Of a stretch of DNA of 64,000 bases, positions 47,101 to 55,286 are shown in pieces. The stretch's first letter is position 1. Each line of letters starts with the position of its first letter. Below the pieces are notes generated by a model that saw only the letters and a program-made list of their open reading frames with translations, had not been told where the DNA came from and made no database searches. The stretch is taken from NCBI GenBank assembly GCA_964657325.1, contig CAZZVE010000008.1, forward strand, positions 1 to 64,000, in the 5' to 3' direction. The position numbers and the translations under genes are program-made. The stretch is from JBBQVS01 sp964657325 (lineage in GTDB: Bacteria > Chloroflexota > Ktedonobacteria > Ktedonobacterales > Ktedonobacteraceae).

Positions 47101-48491
47101 AGCTCTTCGGAGAGCCGTGTTTTTCCAATACCTGATTCGCCCGTGAGTAGCAAAAAGTGTGGTTGTTTCATTCCTACTTTTGGTTGAGATGATGCAGGCG
47201 TTTGTTGAGTAGGTACCTTCGCAGTAGTTGTTCGAGGTTGTACAGAAAGTCGTGGCGAAGGTGCTTCTAATGCTTGCAAGAACCGGTGCATAACCTGTCG
47301 CTCACGATTTCGTCCTACAAGTGGACTTTGGTTTTGTCGTCCTACCTGAAAGGTAGGACGTATAAATGTAAAATCCTGACCTACTTCATAAAGTTGAGGT
47401 GTCCTTGCTGATAGTTGAAGCAGTTTTTCTTGTGGCTGCTCCACATGTGGCCTGACATATTGTACTCCAGGAACACTTCCTTTACGTAAGGCTTCATACA
47501 ATGTGCGTGTTTCTGGAAATGGCTCACTCTCATATTCACGTCGCATCATCGCGCTGTGCTGGCGGTAGACATGAAGAGCCTCACCGCGTCGATCTAGTTG
47601 AGTGAGGAGGCGCATGAGACCCTGTAATGCAGTTTCGTTTGTGGGATCTGCGACGCGTAAACGATCAAGTGCTTCAATGGCACTCACGAAGGCACCGCGG
47701 CGTGTGCGAAGTTCAGCGAGCTGTAGCAAGAGGCCGACCCAACGTCGTTGCAATGCATCACGTCGGTGCGTTGCCCACTCTGAATATAATTCCTCAAGCA
47801 GATAGCCCCCACTATAGAAAGACTCAGCCTCTTCGAGCAGGTGCTCAACTTGTTCTGGTTGTGTACGCATATCGAGTGCATCAGCCTCTTTGAGCAGGTT
47901 TTCAAATGCTTCGACATCAACCCAGAGAGCACTATTATCGGCGAGTTCGAGCATATCGCGCTCAAGGCGTAGCATATGTGAAGTGGCGGGACGTGCAAGT
48001 TCAGGCTCTAGGATTTGGCGTAGTTCATGAACCGCGCCATTTAAACGATTAGAAGCTACTGTAATGTCAAGATCAGGCCATAACTGTTCCATTGCCTGTT
48101 CTCGACCCAAGCGACGGGCTGGCGTGCTCAAAAGGCAGCCCAGAAGGGCACGAGCGCGCCGTCGTTGCCAGATGCTATTGTCTACAGCCTTCCACTCGTT
48201 TTTGACTTTGCGCTCAACACGAAACTGACCTAGGAGATACACACGGAGGACTGGACCTGTATCAACTGGCACTGCCGTCTGTACAGTTTCTTGTGTCATC
48301 TCTCCTATAGCTTCGCGAGCTGCAACGATCTCTGGGGGCAAGGAGACACCTATATACTTGCTCACCGTACGCCCTTTTTCGCTCCAATAGGCGTACCAGT
48401 ATGGCCCATGCCCCTCGCCATCTTTGCATCTGCGGCATCGTTGCTTTCCACATCGGGTAAATTGTTGACGATAGGTGATTTTGCTCTGCAT
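44106..48491 (-). CDS. giant SARP/BTAD-AAA-TPR transcriptional regulator with DUF6788-like N-terminus
   Basis: 1,461 residues. Residues 1-65 hold a Cys/Lys-rich segment (CGKQRCRRCKDGEGHGPYWYAYW) like DUF6788. From about 80 follows a SARP-type winged helix and BTAD domain (LLGQFRVER, RRRARALLGCLLS, EQLWPDLD, ALWVDVEAFENLL). The ATPase has Walker A GESGIGKT near 452 and Walker B LLLVLDDLHWADD near 588. The C-terminal half from about 850 is a series of TPR repeats (EARTLYETVLALR, EAQRYMRLALTEYEQ, EARLFLHRALDLAERSGD). The layout combines SARP and LAL regulators: ATP- and TPR-dependent activation of transcription. It is followed by a coupled O-methyltransferase gene. A minus-strand promoter with a palindrome in its spacer lies about 105 bases upstream. 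Confidence 0.92.
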   Translation of the reverse strand: MQSKITYRQQFTRCGKQRCRRCKDGEGHGPYWYAYWSEKGRTVSKYIGVSLPPEIVAAREAIGEMTQETVQTAVPVDTGPVLRVYLLGQFRVERKVKNEWKAVDNSIWQRRRARALLGCLLSTPARRLGREQAMEQLWPDLDITVASNRLNGAVHELRQILEPELARPATSHMLRLERDMLELADNSALWVDVEAFENLLKEADALDMRTQPEQVEHLLEEAESFYSGGYLLEELYSEWATHRRDALQRRWVGLLLQLAELRTRRGAFVSAIEALDRLRVADPTNETALQGLMRLLTQLDRRGEALHVYRQHSAMMRREYESEPFPETRTLYEALRKGSVPGVQYVRPHVEQPQEKLLQLSARTPQLYEVGQDFTFIRPTFQVGRQNQSPLVGRNRERQVMHRFLQALEAPSPRLSVQPRTTTAKVPTQQTPASSQPKVGMKQPHFLLLTGESGIGKTRLSEELSTTANANGWAVVWSRAYEQESNIAYHLWIEIVRTLIQSVTLKNETKRTETATLFSIAHANPAQLPLSFQLERLSKLLPEISLQASSTSSQLALSREQDRLYLWEAVLGLLTTLSTKHPLLLVLDDLHWADDSSIELLTYLTHHLQDQRVLLIGTCRDSEIVPAHKLRTLIDDLRREQAIIALAVQPLTQSQISALVSYLPKEVVESISIQAAGNPFFAEELARDVGAQVEDDLQSRSLPDAVTALLERRLRRLSHDCQTLLGKAAVLGGSFELQQLLPMTQEYSEDTVLDLLDEVLQEGLLTEEGTGAHIFYQFWHPLIVSHLYNRLSAARRAQLHRRAADAIKATQSAVTQATIAAAVFHHLRKGGGETRDVAYYAELAGNQAYSLTAYSEAQYYYMQALLTLVYENTVENAAVSVLVQHITTSFTTRPSTRAHHLLLLCHLLELTAECSFVLGNFEEARTLYETVLALRTSTMFKEQIYMLDGNTELLYKQEVQIQALLWREIVFSWRATGTYDKAHEGCNKGKEVLREAHETSCAAWACLHLATGEILRYEGSYQEARRYSQEALAMLQQFVQPTASEHLTPLLAWSSVEQQATKEQYTITRSLTKIERALSGDAVDLAYAYEQLGVIEASVGHANEAQRYMRLALTEYEQQERISEIVRVCGNLGAVFTMKGEHSEARLFLHRALDLAERSGDLPNIAFVTSNLGDVASHCGDLLEAEAWYKRSLGLAERINDREHISWCSVLLADVQQNLGYLREAAINLHRAIRVGRAIKNLRCIRFALVSLGDLRITEAIIACKLQSIDIETQSQSSVACQRLLRRAKSTLQCAISQEGVEMETIINCKLLLATVYFLQDDLPTALQIALQTLQKAQTQETIRLIGRAQCLLGRILSEQQSYHEADIYFEQAISIFREQELYLDYARTLHGYGLSLVQRTCVTEEMGTVLQAKDLFLYQRGIDLLYEARAIFNTAHATIDFSWADLVISKYTSLVTESAV

Positions 48492-48595
48492 TGCTTTATT
48501 ATCTAGCTGCTCTTTACGCCGAAAAAGATGGTGTGTAGGTAGAAAGAAATACGCTGTATCTTCTATACGATTTTGCTGTAATCTTACATAAGACT

Positions 48596-48624
48596 ATTAT
48601 AACCAAGAATTGGTTGTATAACAA
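48596..48624 (-). promoter_or_regulatory. promoter of the SARP-type gene with internal palindrome
   Basis: On the minus strand TTGTTA (48624-48619), 17 bases, TATAAT (48601-48596). The spacer contains AACCAAGAATTGGTT (48601-48615), a palindrome with 6-base arms and a 3-base centre. A protein bound there would sit between -35 and -10 and block or reshape the promoter. Confidence 0.55.
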
Positions 48625-48699
48625 TGATATAGCCAATTTTACTTAGGCTTTATATGATTTGCGGTGCGCTTGTCTTGTTACAAACAGGAAAATACTCTA

Positions 48700-48728
48700 T
48701 TGACAGTTCTCTCTTGATTACGTATAAT
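48700..48728 (+). promoter_or_regulatory. consensus sigma-70 promoter of the liv operon
   Basis: TTGACA (48700-48705), exactly 17 bases, TATAAT (48723-48728): a full match to the housekeeping consensus. Transcription would begin near 48735, about 265 bases upstream of the first gene. Confidence 0.75.
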
Positions 48729-48947
48729 CAGCCCATCCATTTTGTACAAACGCTAACCTTGCTCATTAACCTTGCTACAGAGCGGTCCTTATACCATTTT
48801 ATCTTTTGCATATAGAGTGTATTTCTCAAAAACAGAAAGATAATCTGAACAATCTAGAGATATAATGGTGAGATTTATCTTGAAAGTGACGTAGTAACAT
48901 CGTAAGAGGGAGAGTGATCACGAGGTCTTCTTGTGAAATAGACCCTT

Positions 48948-48965
48948 TTCAGAACAGGTTCTGAA
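48948..48965. promoter_or_regulatory. 18-base palindrome before the liv operon
   Basis: Perfect 8-base arms TTCAGAAC and GTTCTGAA around AG, 37 bases before the ATG at 49003 and downstream of the main promoter. The two-base centre argues for a DNA-binding dimer, a roadblock-type operator, rather than an RNA hairpin. Confidence 0.45.
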
Positions 48966-49002
48966 TTCGTATTTCGGTATCCTTAAGGAGGCTGACTACA
49001 TC

Positions 49003-50355
49003 ATGCAAAAACGTTTGTCACGTATTTTCGCCCTGATACTGGGCATTCCATTACTGTTAGCCATGCTTGCTGCATGTGGCGCAGGTACAACGGGTGGTAG
49101 TAGTAGTGGAGGAAGCACTGGTAATGGTAGTTCAACTGCCAAAGGCTCAACAGTCATCAAGATAGCCTCGGATTATCCTGTAAGCGGAAAGGATGAAAGT
49201 GCTGGTAAACCTGCCGAAAATGGTGCTCATTTAGCGGTTGACGAAGCCAACAGTTCAAATTTTCTCCCAGGGTATACATTTCAGTTTGTAGCTAAAGATG
49301 ATGTTGGTCCAGCTGGAACACATGATGGCGCGACTGGTCAAAAAAATGTCTCTGACCTTATAGGTGACGCTCTGGTTGCTGGTATAGATGGACCTCTCAA
49401 CAGTAGTGTTGCGGTTTCAGAACTTCCAATTGCAAACCAGGCTCCTATCGCTATTATCAGTCCTGCGAATACAAACGATTGCCTTACGCAGAACGACCCA
49501 GCCTCTGAGTGTGGTGCGAACGGTAAACTTGATACCTATCGTCCTACAGGCAAAGTTACCTACTTCCGTATTGCTACACTGGACAAGTTCCAAGGTGCCG
49601 CACTTGCTGACTTTTCTGCTAAGACGAAGAGTTACAAGAAGGCGTATGTCATTGATGATACCGAAACCTATGGCGTAGGTATTGCAACGTCATTCATCAC
49701 TGAATGGAAGAAACTCGGATTGACTGTCATTGACCGTAAGAGTGTTGCACCAACCACCACTTCTTATGTGAACATCCTCACTCAGATTGCTTCAACAAAT
49801 CCCGATGTCATTTTCTTCGGTGGTAATGACTCAACAGGTGGCACATTGATTCGTCAACAAATGCAGCAGCTCGCTGCTTTGAAGAACACACCTTTTGTTG
49901 CTGGTGATGGTACTCAAACGAGTGCTTTTTCTCGCACTATTGGGAATACTGGCGGTCCTGTGTTTACCTCTGTTGCTTCTGTCAATCCTGCAGCACTTGG
50001 TGGAGTCTCGCAGACTTTCATCAATAATTATAGTGCAAAGTACGGTGCAAACAACATCTCTTCTTACAGTGCTGGTGCGTACGACTGCGCAAAGATCATT
50101 ATGCAGGCAGTGAAGACAGCTATTGGTAAGGGTGTAACCACACCTAAAGATTCAAACGATGCAGCGCAGGCAAAAACGTTCCGTCAAGCTGTTATCGACG
50201 CTATTCAAACGACCGACTACACGGGTGTCACCGGTCATCACACCTTCGATAAAAATGGCGATACTACAAACAGAGTTATCTCCATTTACACCATCGCTCC
50301 TGATGTGAACGTAGGTGATGGCTGGAAATTCTTGACACAGTTGAACGTTGGCTAA
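49003..50355 (+). CDS. livJ: branched-chain amino acid ABC transporter substrate-binding lipoprotein
   Basis: 450 residues. The signal ends in a lipobox LAAC (Cys25), followed by a Ser/Gly linker. The body is a type I periplasmic-binding (Peripla_BP_6) protein: IKIASDYPVSGKDESAGKPAENGAHLAVDEAN, VAGIDGPLNSSVAVSELPIANQAPIAIISPANT and YKKAYVIDDTETYGVGIATSFITEWKKLG. TTAAGGAGG precedes the ATG. It is the first of five genes of a complete liv system. Leu/Ile/Val is the standard ligand, though amides or other amino acids are possible. Confidence 0.92.
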   Translation: MQKRLSRIFALILGIPLLLAMLAACGAGTTGGSSSGGSTGNGSSTAKGSTVIKIASDYPVSGKDESAGKPAENGAHLAVDEANSSNFLPGYTFQFVAKDDVGPAGTHDGATGQKNVSDLIGDALVAGIDGPLNSSVAVSELPIANQAPIAIISPANTNDCLTQNDPASECGANGKLDTYRPTGKVTYFRIATLDKFQGAALADFSAKTKSYKKAYVIDDTETYGVGIATSFITEWKKLGLTVIDRKSVAPTTTSYVNILTQIASTNPDVIFFGGNDSTGGTLIRQQMQQLAALKNTPFVAGDGTQTSAFSRTIGNTGGPVFTSVASVNPAALGGVSQTFINNYSAKYGANNISSYSAGAYDCAKIIMQAVKTAIGKGVTTPKDSNDAAQAKTFRQAVIDAIQTTDYTGVTGHHTFDKNGDTTNRVISIYTIAPDVNVGDGWKFLTQLNVG

Positions 50356-50417
50356 CCCTAATGGTTCTATCAGGCGTAGTGCTTGATGGGCTGTAGATGT
50401 TCTAACCTTATAGTTGC

Positions 50418-50456
50418 AGGGGGTGGCTTACAGATACTATCTGTATGGCTCCCCCT
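50418..50456 (+). terminator. stem-loop between binding protein and permease genes of the liv operon
   Basis: AGGGGG / CCCCCT form the base and ACAGAT / ATCTGT the upper stem with loop ACT, separated by a 6 x 6 internal loop. It lies in the 180-base gap between the binding-protein stop and the permease ATG. T-rich sequence follows only weakly, so attenuation or message protection is more likely than complete termination. Confidence 0.5.
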
Positions 50457-50535
50457 TGCTTGCTATCTATTATTTATGTGCTCTGTTCTGCACACCGTTC
50501 TCCTATTTGTGCTCTGGAAGGTGGGTATCCACTCT

Positions 50536-51480
50536 ATGTCATTGGCACTTATACTGCAACTGCTTGTCGCTGGGCTGGCTGCTGGAGCAATCTATTCACT
50601 TATTGCTCTAGGATATACGATGGTATATGGTATTATCGAGTTAATCAATTTTGCTCATGGCGACGTTTTTATGCTTGGCTCTTTTTTCTCTATTACCATC
50701 TTAAGCTTTCTTGGTGTTAGTGCTGCAACACGGCCTACAGGCATTGCATTGGTAGGCATTCTTATCCTAACCGCACTTGGAGCAATGCTCCTTTGCGCTT
50801 TATTAGGTGTCTTGATTGAGCGTGTTGCGTATCGCCCTTTACGTAATGCTCCGCGTCTAGCTCCTTTGATTTCTGCTATCGGCGTTTCTTTGATATTAGA
50901 GGATATCGGAAAGCTTTGGAAGGGCAATACCAACGTTTCATTTCCTCAAATTTTTCCGTTAGTATATTTCCAGGTTGGATCAGTAAGTATTCGTAGTATT
51001 GATCTATTCGTGTTTGTCGTTGCTGTTCTCCTCATGATTGCCCTCCAACTTTTAATTAACCGCACACGTATTGGGCGTGCCATGCGAGCTGTTGCTCAAG
51101 ACCGTGAAGCAGCCGCACTAATGGGCGTAAACGTTGATCGCATTATTTCGTTCACATTCTTCGTTGGTGCAGCTCTTGCGGGAGCAGCAGGTTTCATTTA
51201 CGGTTTACAGTTTGGAAGCACGATTTTCACTATTGGCTTTAACCTTGGCTTGTTCGCTTTCACGGCAGCCGTGTTAGGTGGTATCGGCAATATTGTTGGC
51301 GCGATGGTTGGAGGCGTACTTCTTGGTATCATTGAAGCATATACAACGCTCATTCCTGACACTATACTACCGAATGGTGGTAGTGCATGGGCAAGAGCGG
51401 TTATCTTTGGTATTCTCATTTTAATTCTCGTCTTTCGTCCTTCGGGCTTGTTTGGTCAAAATACGCCAGAAAAAGTGTAA
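50536..51480 (+). CDS. livH: branched-chain amino acid ABC transporter permease LivH
   Basis: 314 residues from ATG 50536. The open frame extends 51 codons upstream, but the homologous part begins at LALILQLLVAGLAAGAIYSLIALGYTMVYG, the typical LivH start, with GGTGGG 10 bases before the ATG. ELINFAHGD, the docking loop RAVAQDREAAALMGVNVDRII and the final FRPSGLFG are family features. Eight or so membrane helices are visible. It forms the channel with the LivM-type protein downstream. Confidence 0.92.
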   Translation: MSLALILQLLVAGLAAGAIYSLIALGYTMVYGIIELINFAHGDVFMLGSFFSITILSFLGVSAATRPTGIALVGILILTALGAMLLCALLGVLIERVAYRPLRNAPRLAPLISAIGVSLILEDIGKLWKGNTNVSFPQIFPLVYFQVGSVSIRSIDLFVFVVAVLLMIALQLLINRTRIGRAMRAVAQDREAAALMGVNVDRIISFTFFVGAALAGAAGFIYGLQFGSTIFTIGFNLGLFAFTAAVLGGIGNIVGAMVGGVLLGIIEAYTTLIPDTILPNGGSAWARAVIFGILILILVFRPSGLFGQNTPEKV

Positions 51481-51538
51481 AGAAAATGTGTTCGCTTGAA
51501 TAAGTATCTCTATACCTTAAGAAATGAGGTAGTAAACA

Positions 51539-53551
51539 GTGGCACTAGCAATAAATTCTCGTAGACTTGTACCTACAGGTGATACGCGCAGCCTTCTCAT
51601 AAAATGGGTTATCGGGTTGCTGGTACCTGTCGCGGTGTTTACATTTATATGGAGTGGTGAAGAGATCGCAAACAACGTGCTCCTCGGTATTTTCTCTCCT
51701 GCCGCTTCAACATTTGATACTGCTACAGTGATTCAGAATGCTATTTTTATTCTCGTCTTTTATGCAACAATTATTGCTCTTGCTGGCTATCTTGTTGCTG
51801 CTGACAGTGGGCATCGTGGAGCCTTAGAGGTTTGGATTGACATCCTTGTCTTCGCGTTAGTTCCTCTCCTACTTTTTATTATCCTTGGTAATCTCATTAT
51901 CGGCCTGGCTGCTTGCGCAGTTATTTGGCCTATATACTTCTTTATAAGAGGGCGTGTACGTAGGGCAAGAAACTATGTACCGCCGACGCCTCTAGCAAAT
52001 TTAAGTGTGCTTGATACTGAAAAACAATCCTTACTATTATCTCGTGCGAGACTAGGAGGCTTCTGGTTCGCAACATCACTTGCCGTTGTCTGGTTGATTG
52101 CTGATATCATTTTTTTCGCTGTTGGCTCACTTCCCACCATTCTTCTCATTGTGGCCGTGGTTCGTACACTACTGCTGCCTGTTGCAGGCTACTTTTTAGG
52201 CCAACTAGGAGGGCGGTTCGCACTACGCAGTACCATCACCCCCAAAACAAATAGTATTGCAAGTGTAGATGGAAATGGTGTAAAGGGTCCTGCTGCTCGC
52301 GTGAGTAGGCGGAATCAATTAGCGCAACTTTCTACTGTGCGTGCCACTGAGGAAGCAAAAGACCTGGTTCCTAATGACTTACCGTTGCGTAGCAAAGGTG
52401 CACAACGTTTTTACCTGACACTCCTTGCCGTTTTTGTTCTGTTCTACCCAGCCATTGACCCTATTCTATTTGGCTTTGGTTCAAATGGTCGTCTATCAGG
52501 CTATGGAGATTTGGGTTACTACATCATTCTCGCGCTTGGCCTCAATATAGTTGTGGGTTTCGCAGGTTTGCTAGACCTTGGATATGTTGCCTTTTTTGCT
52601 ATTGGCTCATATACATGGGGACTCATAGGCTCAACGCAACTTGAGCAAGTGCTCGGCATTATTGTGAAGCCTACTATCTGGCCTTACTTTTTCTGGCCTA
52701 TGTTGATTATCGGAGCACTCATTGCCGCTTTATGGGGCGTTGTTCTTGGTGCCCCAACGCTACGTTTGCGTGGTGACTATTTGGCGATTGTAACGCTTGG
52801 GTTTGGTGAGATCGTCCCGATCATTTTCCTAAACCTGCCTAAGATTACGAATGGTCCTAATGGTATTGTAGGCGTATTTCCGCCTAAACTGTTTGGTTTT
52901 GATTGGAATAGCTTCACGCCTATTCCTTTTTACTATCTAATTCTTGCATTGATTGCATTGTGTATCTTTGCGAATGTCCGATTACGTGACTCTCGCTTAG
53001 GACGTGCATGGGTTGCTATCCGTGAAGACGAAATCGCAGCGGCGTCTTCTGGCATCAATCTTTCAAATACGAAGTTGTTAGCCTTTGGTGCTGGTGCCTT
53101 TTTCTCCGGCGTTGCTGGTGTGTATCATGCTGCAAAGCTTGGTAATGTAACGCCTGATAGCTTCAGTTACTCCGACTCGGTTATCTACCTTGCTATGGTT
53201 GTCATAGGCGGGTTGGGAAGCATTCCTGGTGTGATCGTGGGAGCCGTCGCTGTATACTCCGTCAATTTGCTCATTCTCGCTCAATTAGATAGCTTAGCCT
53301 CTGATCCAGGAAACGTTTTGCATATTGTGCAGGTCATTTTCCCTAATTTCACCTTTGGTAGTATCCGTAACCTCCTCTTTGGTACAGTTCTTGTTGTGAT
53401 TATGATCTTTAGGCCAGAGGGACTTATTCCCAGTGCGAGGAGACGACGTGAACTGCACAAAGAAACTCCTGCATCTGAAAGTCTTGATGTTGGGGCATTG
53501 GATGTGCCACCTGGAGCACCCGGCTTTGAGTCCGAGATACATGTTGATTAG
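51539..53551 (+). CDS. livM: LivM-type permease with a large N-terminal membrane extension
   Basis: 670 residues, against roughly 300-420 for common LivM proteins. The last 350 residues are the permease core: GYYIILALGLNIVVGFAGLLDLGYVAFFAIG near 330, the LRGDYLAIVTLGFGEIVPI motif, the docking loop RAWVAIREDEIAAASSGINL near 490, and FRPEGLIP at the end. The first 225 residues hold about six extra hydrophobic segments, followed by a polar loop of about 60 residues with no transport motif. The start is GTG 51539 with GAGGT 8 bases upstream. I do not recognise the extension; it may be a regulatory or partner-binding membrane domain. Confidence 0.9.
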   Translation: MALAINSRRLVPTGDTRSLLIKWVIGLLVPVAVFTFIWSGEEIANNVLLGIFSPAASTFDTATVIQNAIFILVFYATIIALAGYLVAADSGHRGALEVWIDILVFALVPLLLFIILGNLIIGLAACAVIWPIYFFIRGRVRRARNYVPPTPLANLSVLDTEKQSLLLSRARLGGFWFATSLAVVWLIADIIFFAVGSLPTILLIVAVVRTLLLPVAGYFLGQLGGRFALRSTITPKTNSIASVDGNGVKGPAARVSRRNQLAQLSTVRATEEAKDLVPNDLPLRSKGAQRFYLTLLAVFVLFYPAIDPILFGFGSNGRLSGYGDLGYYIILALGLNIVVGFAGLLDLGYVAFFAIGSYTWGLIGSTQLEQVLGIIVKPTIWPYFFWPMLIIGALIAALWGVVLGAPTLRLRGDYLAIVTLGFGEIVPIIFLNLPKITNGPNGIVGVFPPKLFGFDWNSFTPIPFYYLILALIALCIFANVRLRDSRLGRAWVAIREDEIAAASSGINLSNTKLLAFGAGAFFSGVAGVYHAAKLGNVTPDSFSYSDSVIYLAMVVIGGLGSIPGVIVGAVAVYSVNLLILAQLDSLASDPGNVLHIVQVIFPNFTFGSIRNLLFGTVLVVIMIFRPEGLIPSARRRRELHKETPASESLDVGALDVPPGAPGFESEIHVD

Positions 53552-53572
53552 CAGCTATTGAGGAGAAATTCT

Positions 53573-54427
53573 ATGAGTGTTCAAGGTGGAAATAGAGTAG
53601 GGGAATCAGGCTTCACAAGTGCTACAGGGAATACAATTCTTCAGCTAAATGGTGTCACAAAGCGGTTTGGTGGCCTTACAGCAGTACAAGATGTAAATTT
53701 GGTTGTTCACCAGCACGAAATTGTGAGTGTCATTGGTCCAAATGGTGCTGGCAAAACCACAGTCTTTAATCTTATTACTGGCATCTATCGCCCAACATCG
53801 GGTGAGATATTGCTGGAAGACAAGCCTATAATGGGACTGAATCCTGATCAAATCGTCAAACGTGGTATCACAAGAACATTTCAGAACATCCGCCTGTTCA
53901 ACAATATGACTGTACTAGAAAATGTGCTGGTTGGACAGCATACGCAACTCAAAGCGGGTTTGCTTGGCTCACTCTTTCGTCCACCCAATATTGTGAGTGA
54001 AGAAGCAGAGGCACGTAAACGCGCAATCGAATTGCTCGGTTTCTTCGGAACTTCTCTTGTGGAGCGGCAGGAAGAATACGTTATAAATCTTTCCTATGCT
54101 GAACGGCGACGTGTCGAAATTGCACGTGCATTGGCTGCGAAACCTAAGTTACTGCTCCTTGACGAGCCGACCGCTGGTATGAACGAGAACGAAACACTTG
54201 ACGCAGTGAAGTATATTCGACGCCTTCGAGATGAGCTGGGACTAAGTGTTTTGTTGATTGAACACAAGCTAGCAGTGACAATGGGATTATCTGACCATAT
54301 TGCTGTGCTTGACTACGGACGTAAAATCGCCGAAGGCCTGCCAGATGAGGTGCGTAATAATGAGAAAGTTATTGCCGCGTATCTTGGCAAAGCTACTACC
54401 GCAGATGAACCGGCAGCCGCTGAATAA
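53573..54427 (+). CDS. livG: branched-chain amino acid ABC transporter ATP-binding protein LivG
   Basis: 284 residues from ATG 53573 (GAGGAG 7 bases upstream). Walker A is GPNGAGKTT near 45, the Q loop is ITRTFQNIRLFNNMTVLENV, the signature is LSYAERRRVEIARALA and Walker B is LLLLDEPTAGMN. The C-terminal VIAAYLG is the usual LivG ending. It energises the LivH-LivM channel with LivF. Confidence 0.93.
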   Translation: MSVQGGNRVGESGFTSATGNTILQLNGVTKRFGGLTAVQDVNLVVHQHEIVSVIGPNGAGKTTVFNLITGIYRPTSGEILLEDKPIMGLNPDQIVKRGITRTFQNIRLFNNMTVLENVLVGQHTQLKAGLLGSLFRPPNIVSEEAEARKRAIELLGFFGTSLVERQEEYVINLSYAERRRVEIARALAAKPKLLLLDEPTAGMNENETLDAVKYIRRLRDELGLSVLLIEHKLAVTMGLSDHIAVLDYGRKIAEGLPDEVRNNEKVIAAYLGKATTADEPAAAE

Positions 54428-54489
54428 TTGGAAATATCTCTGTCTCTCGCGTGTAGAACGTGAGAGCATTCATTATAAGAGGTCCTAGC

Positions 54490-55206
54490 ATGACAGCAGT
54501 ATTGCAATTAAATGATGTAAACACATACTATGGTCCGAGTCACGTCTTACAGGATGTCTCGCTTGAGGTCAACAAGGGTGAAATTGTTTGTCTTCTTGGC
54601 GCGAATGCTGCTGGCAAGACAACGACGATGAAAACCATCTTTGGCCTTGTCCATCCTAAAAGTGGAACTGTACAATTCGAGGGTAATCTTATACAAAACA
54701 AACTTACAGGTGAGATCGTGACATCAGGATTGGCTCTTGTTCCTGAAGCACGTCGCATCTTCCCTCGTATGACTGTCTATGAGAATCTTGAGATGGGTGC
54801 TTTTAGCCGCAAGAGTCGAGTAGAAATTCGGCAAGACCTCGATCATGTATGCCAAATTTTTCCGCGTATCAAAGAACGTTTGAAACAAGTCGCAGGTACC
54901 ATGTCAGGTGGTGAGCAGCAAATGCTCGCAATGGGTCGTGCGCTTATGTCACGCCCTCATATGATCTGTTTAGATGAACCTTCAATGGGACTTTCACCAA
55001 TTCTTGTACAGACAGTGTTCGATACCATTCTACAAATTCGTAATGAAGGTGTCACTGTTTTCCTGGTAGAGCAAAATGCGTCAATGGCGTTGAGCCTTGC
55101 AGATCGCGGCTATGTGCTGCAAACAGGTAAAATTGTTTTAACGGATACCGCAAAAAATTTGTTGAGCAACGACCTTGTACGACAAGCCTACCTCGGAGGT
55201 GCATAA
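54490..55206 (+). CDS. livF: branched-chain amino acid ABC transporter ATP-binding protein LivF
   Basis: 238 residues from ATG 54490 (AGAGGTC upstream). Walker A is GANAAGKTTT, the signature is MSGGEQQMLAMGRALM, Walker B is MICLDEPSMGLSP, and the sequence ends RQAYLGGA as expected for LivF. It is the last gene of the liv operon and is followed by a long hairpin. Confidence 0.93.
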   Translation: MTAVLQLNDVNTYYGPSHVLQDVSLEVNKGEIVCLLGANAAGKTTTMKTIFGLVHPKSGTVQFEGNLIQNKLTGEIVTSGLALVPEARRIFPRMTVYENLEMGAFSRKSRVEIRQDLDHVCQIFPRIKERLKQVAGTMSGGEQQMLAMGRALMSRPHMICLDEPSMGLSPILVQTVFDTILQIRNEGVTVFLVEQNASMALSLADRGYVLQTGKIVLTDTAKNLLSNDLVRQAYLGGA

Positions 55207-55228
55207 AGTTACCTAATGAATTTTGACA

Positions 55229-55286
55229 AACGAATACGGCAACTGTAGGACGCAACCAATTGCGTTCTACAGTTGCCGTATTCGTT
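55229..55286. terminator. bidirectional terminator, 27-base stem
   Basis: Arms 55229-55255 and 55260-55286 pair at 26 of 27 positions, with one G-T pair, around CCAA. It separates the convergent liv operon and the 60-residue gene, whose stop codon (55285-55287) sits on its edge. The form resembles the repeat at 12905-12970. Confidence 0.75.

Larger units (their letters stand above)
48492..49002. other. divergent regulatory region, SARP-type gene / liv operon
   Basis: 511 bases without a gene. It holds promoters on both strands (48596-48624 minus, 48700-48728 plus), palindromes at 48601-48615 and 48948-48965, and a plus-strand leader of about 265 bases. I recognise no known riboswitch class in that leader. 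Confidence 0.6.

Noticed and set aside
48948..48965. LexA box reading of the TTCAGAAC palindrome
   Set aside because: The Gram-positive LexA site has CGAAC and GTTCG spaced by four bases; here the spacing is two and the outer bases differ, and the genes are not SOS genes.
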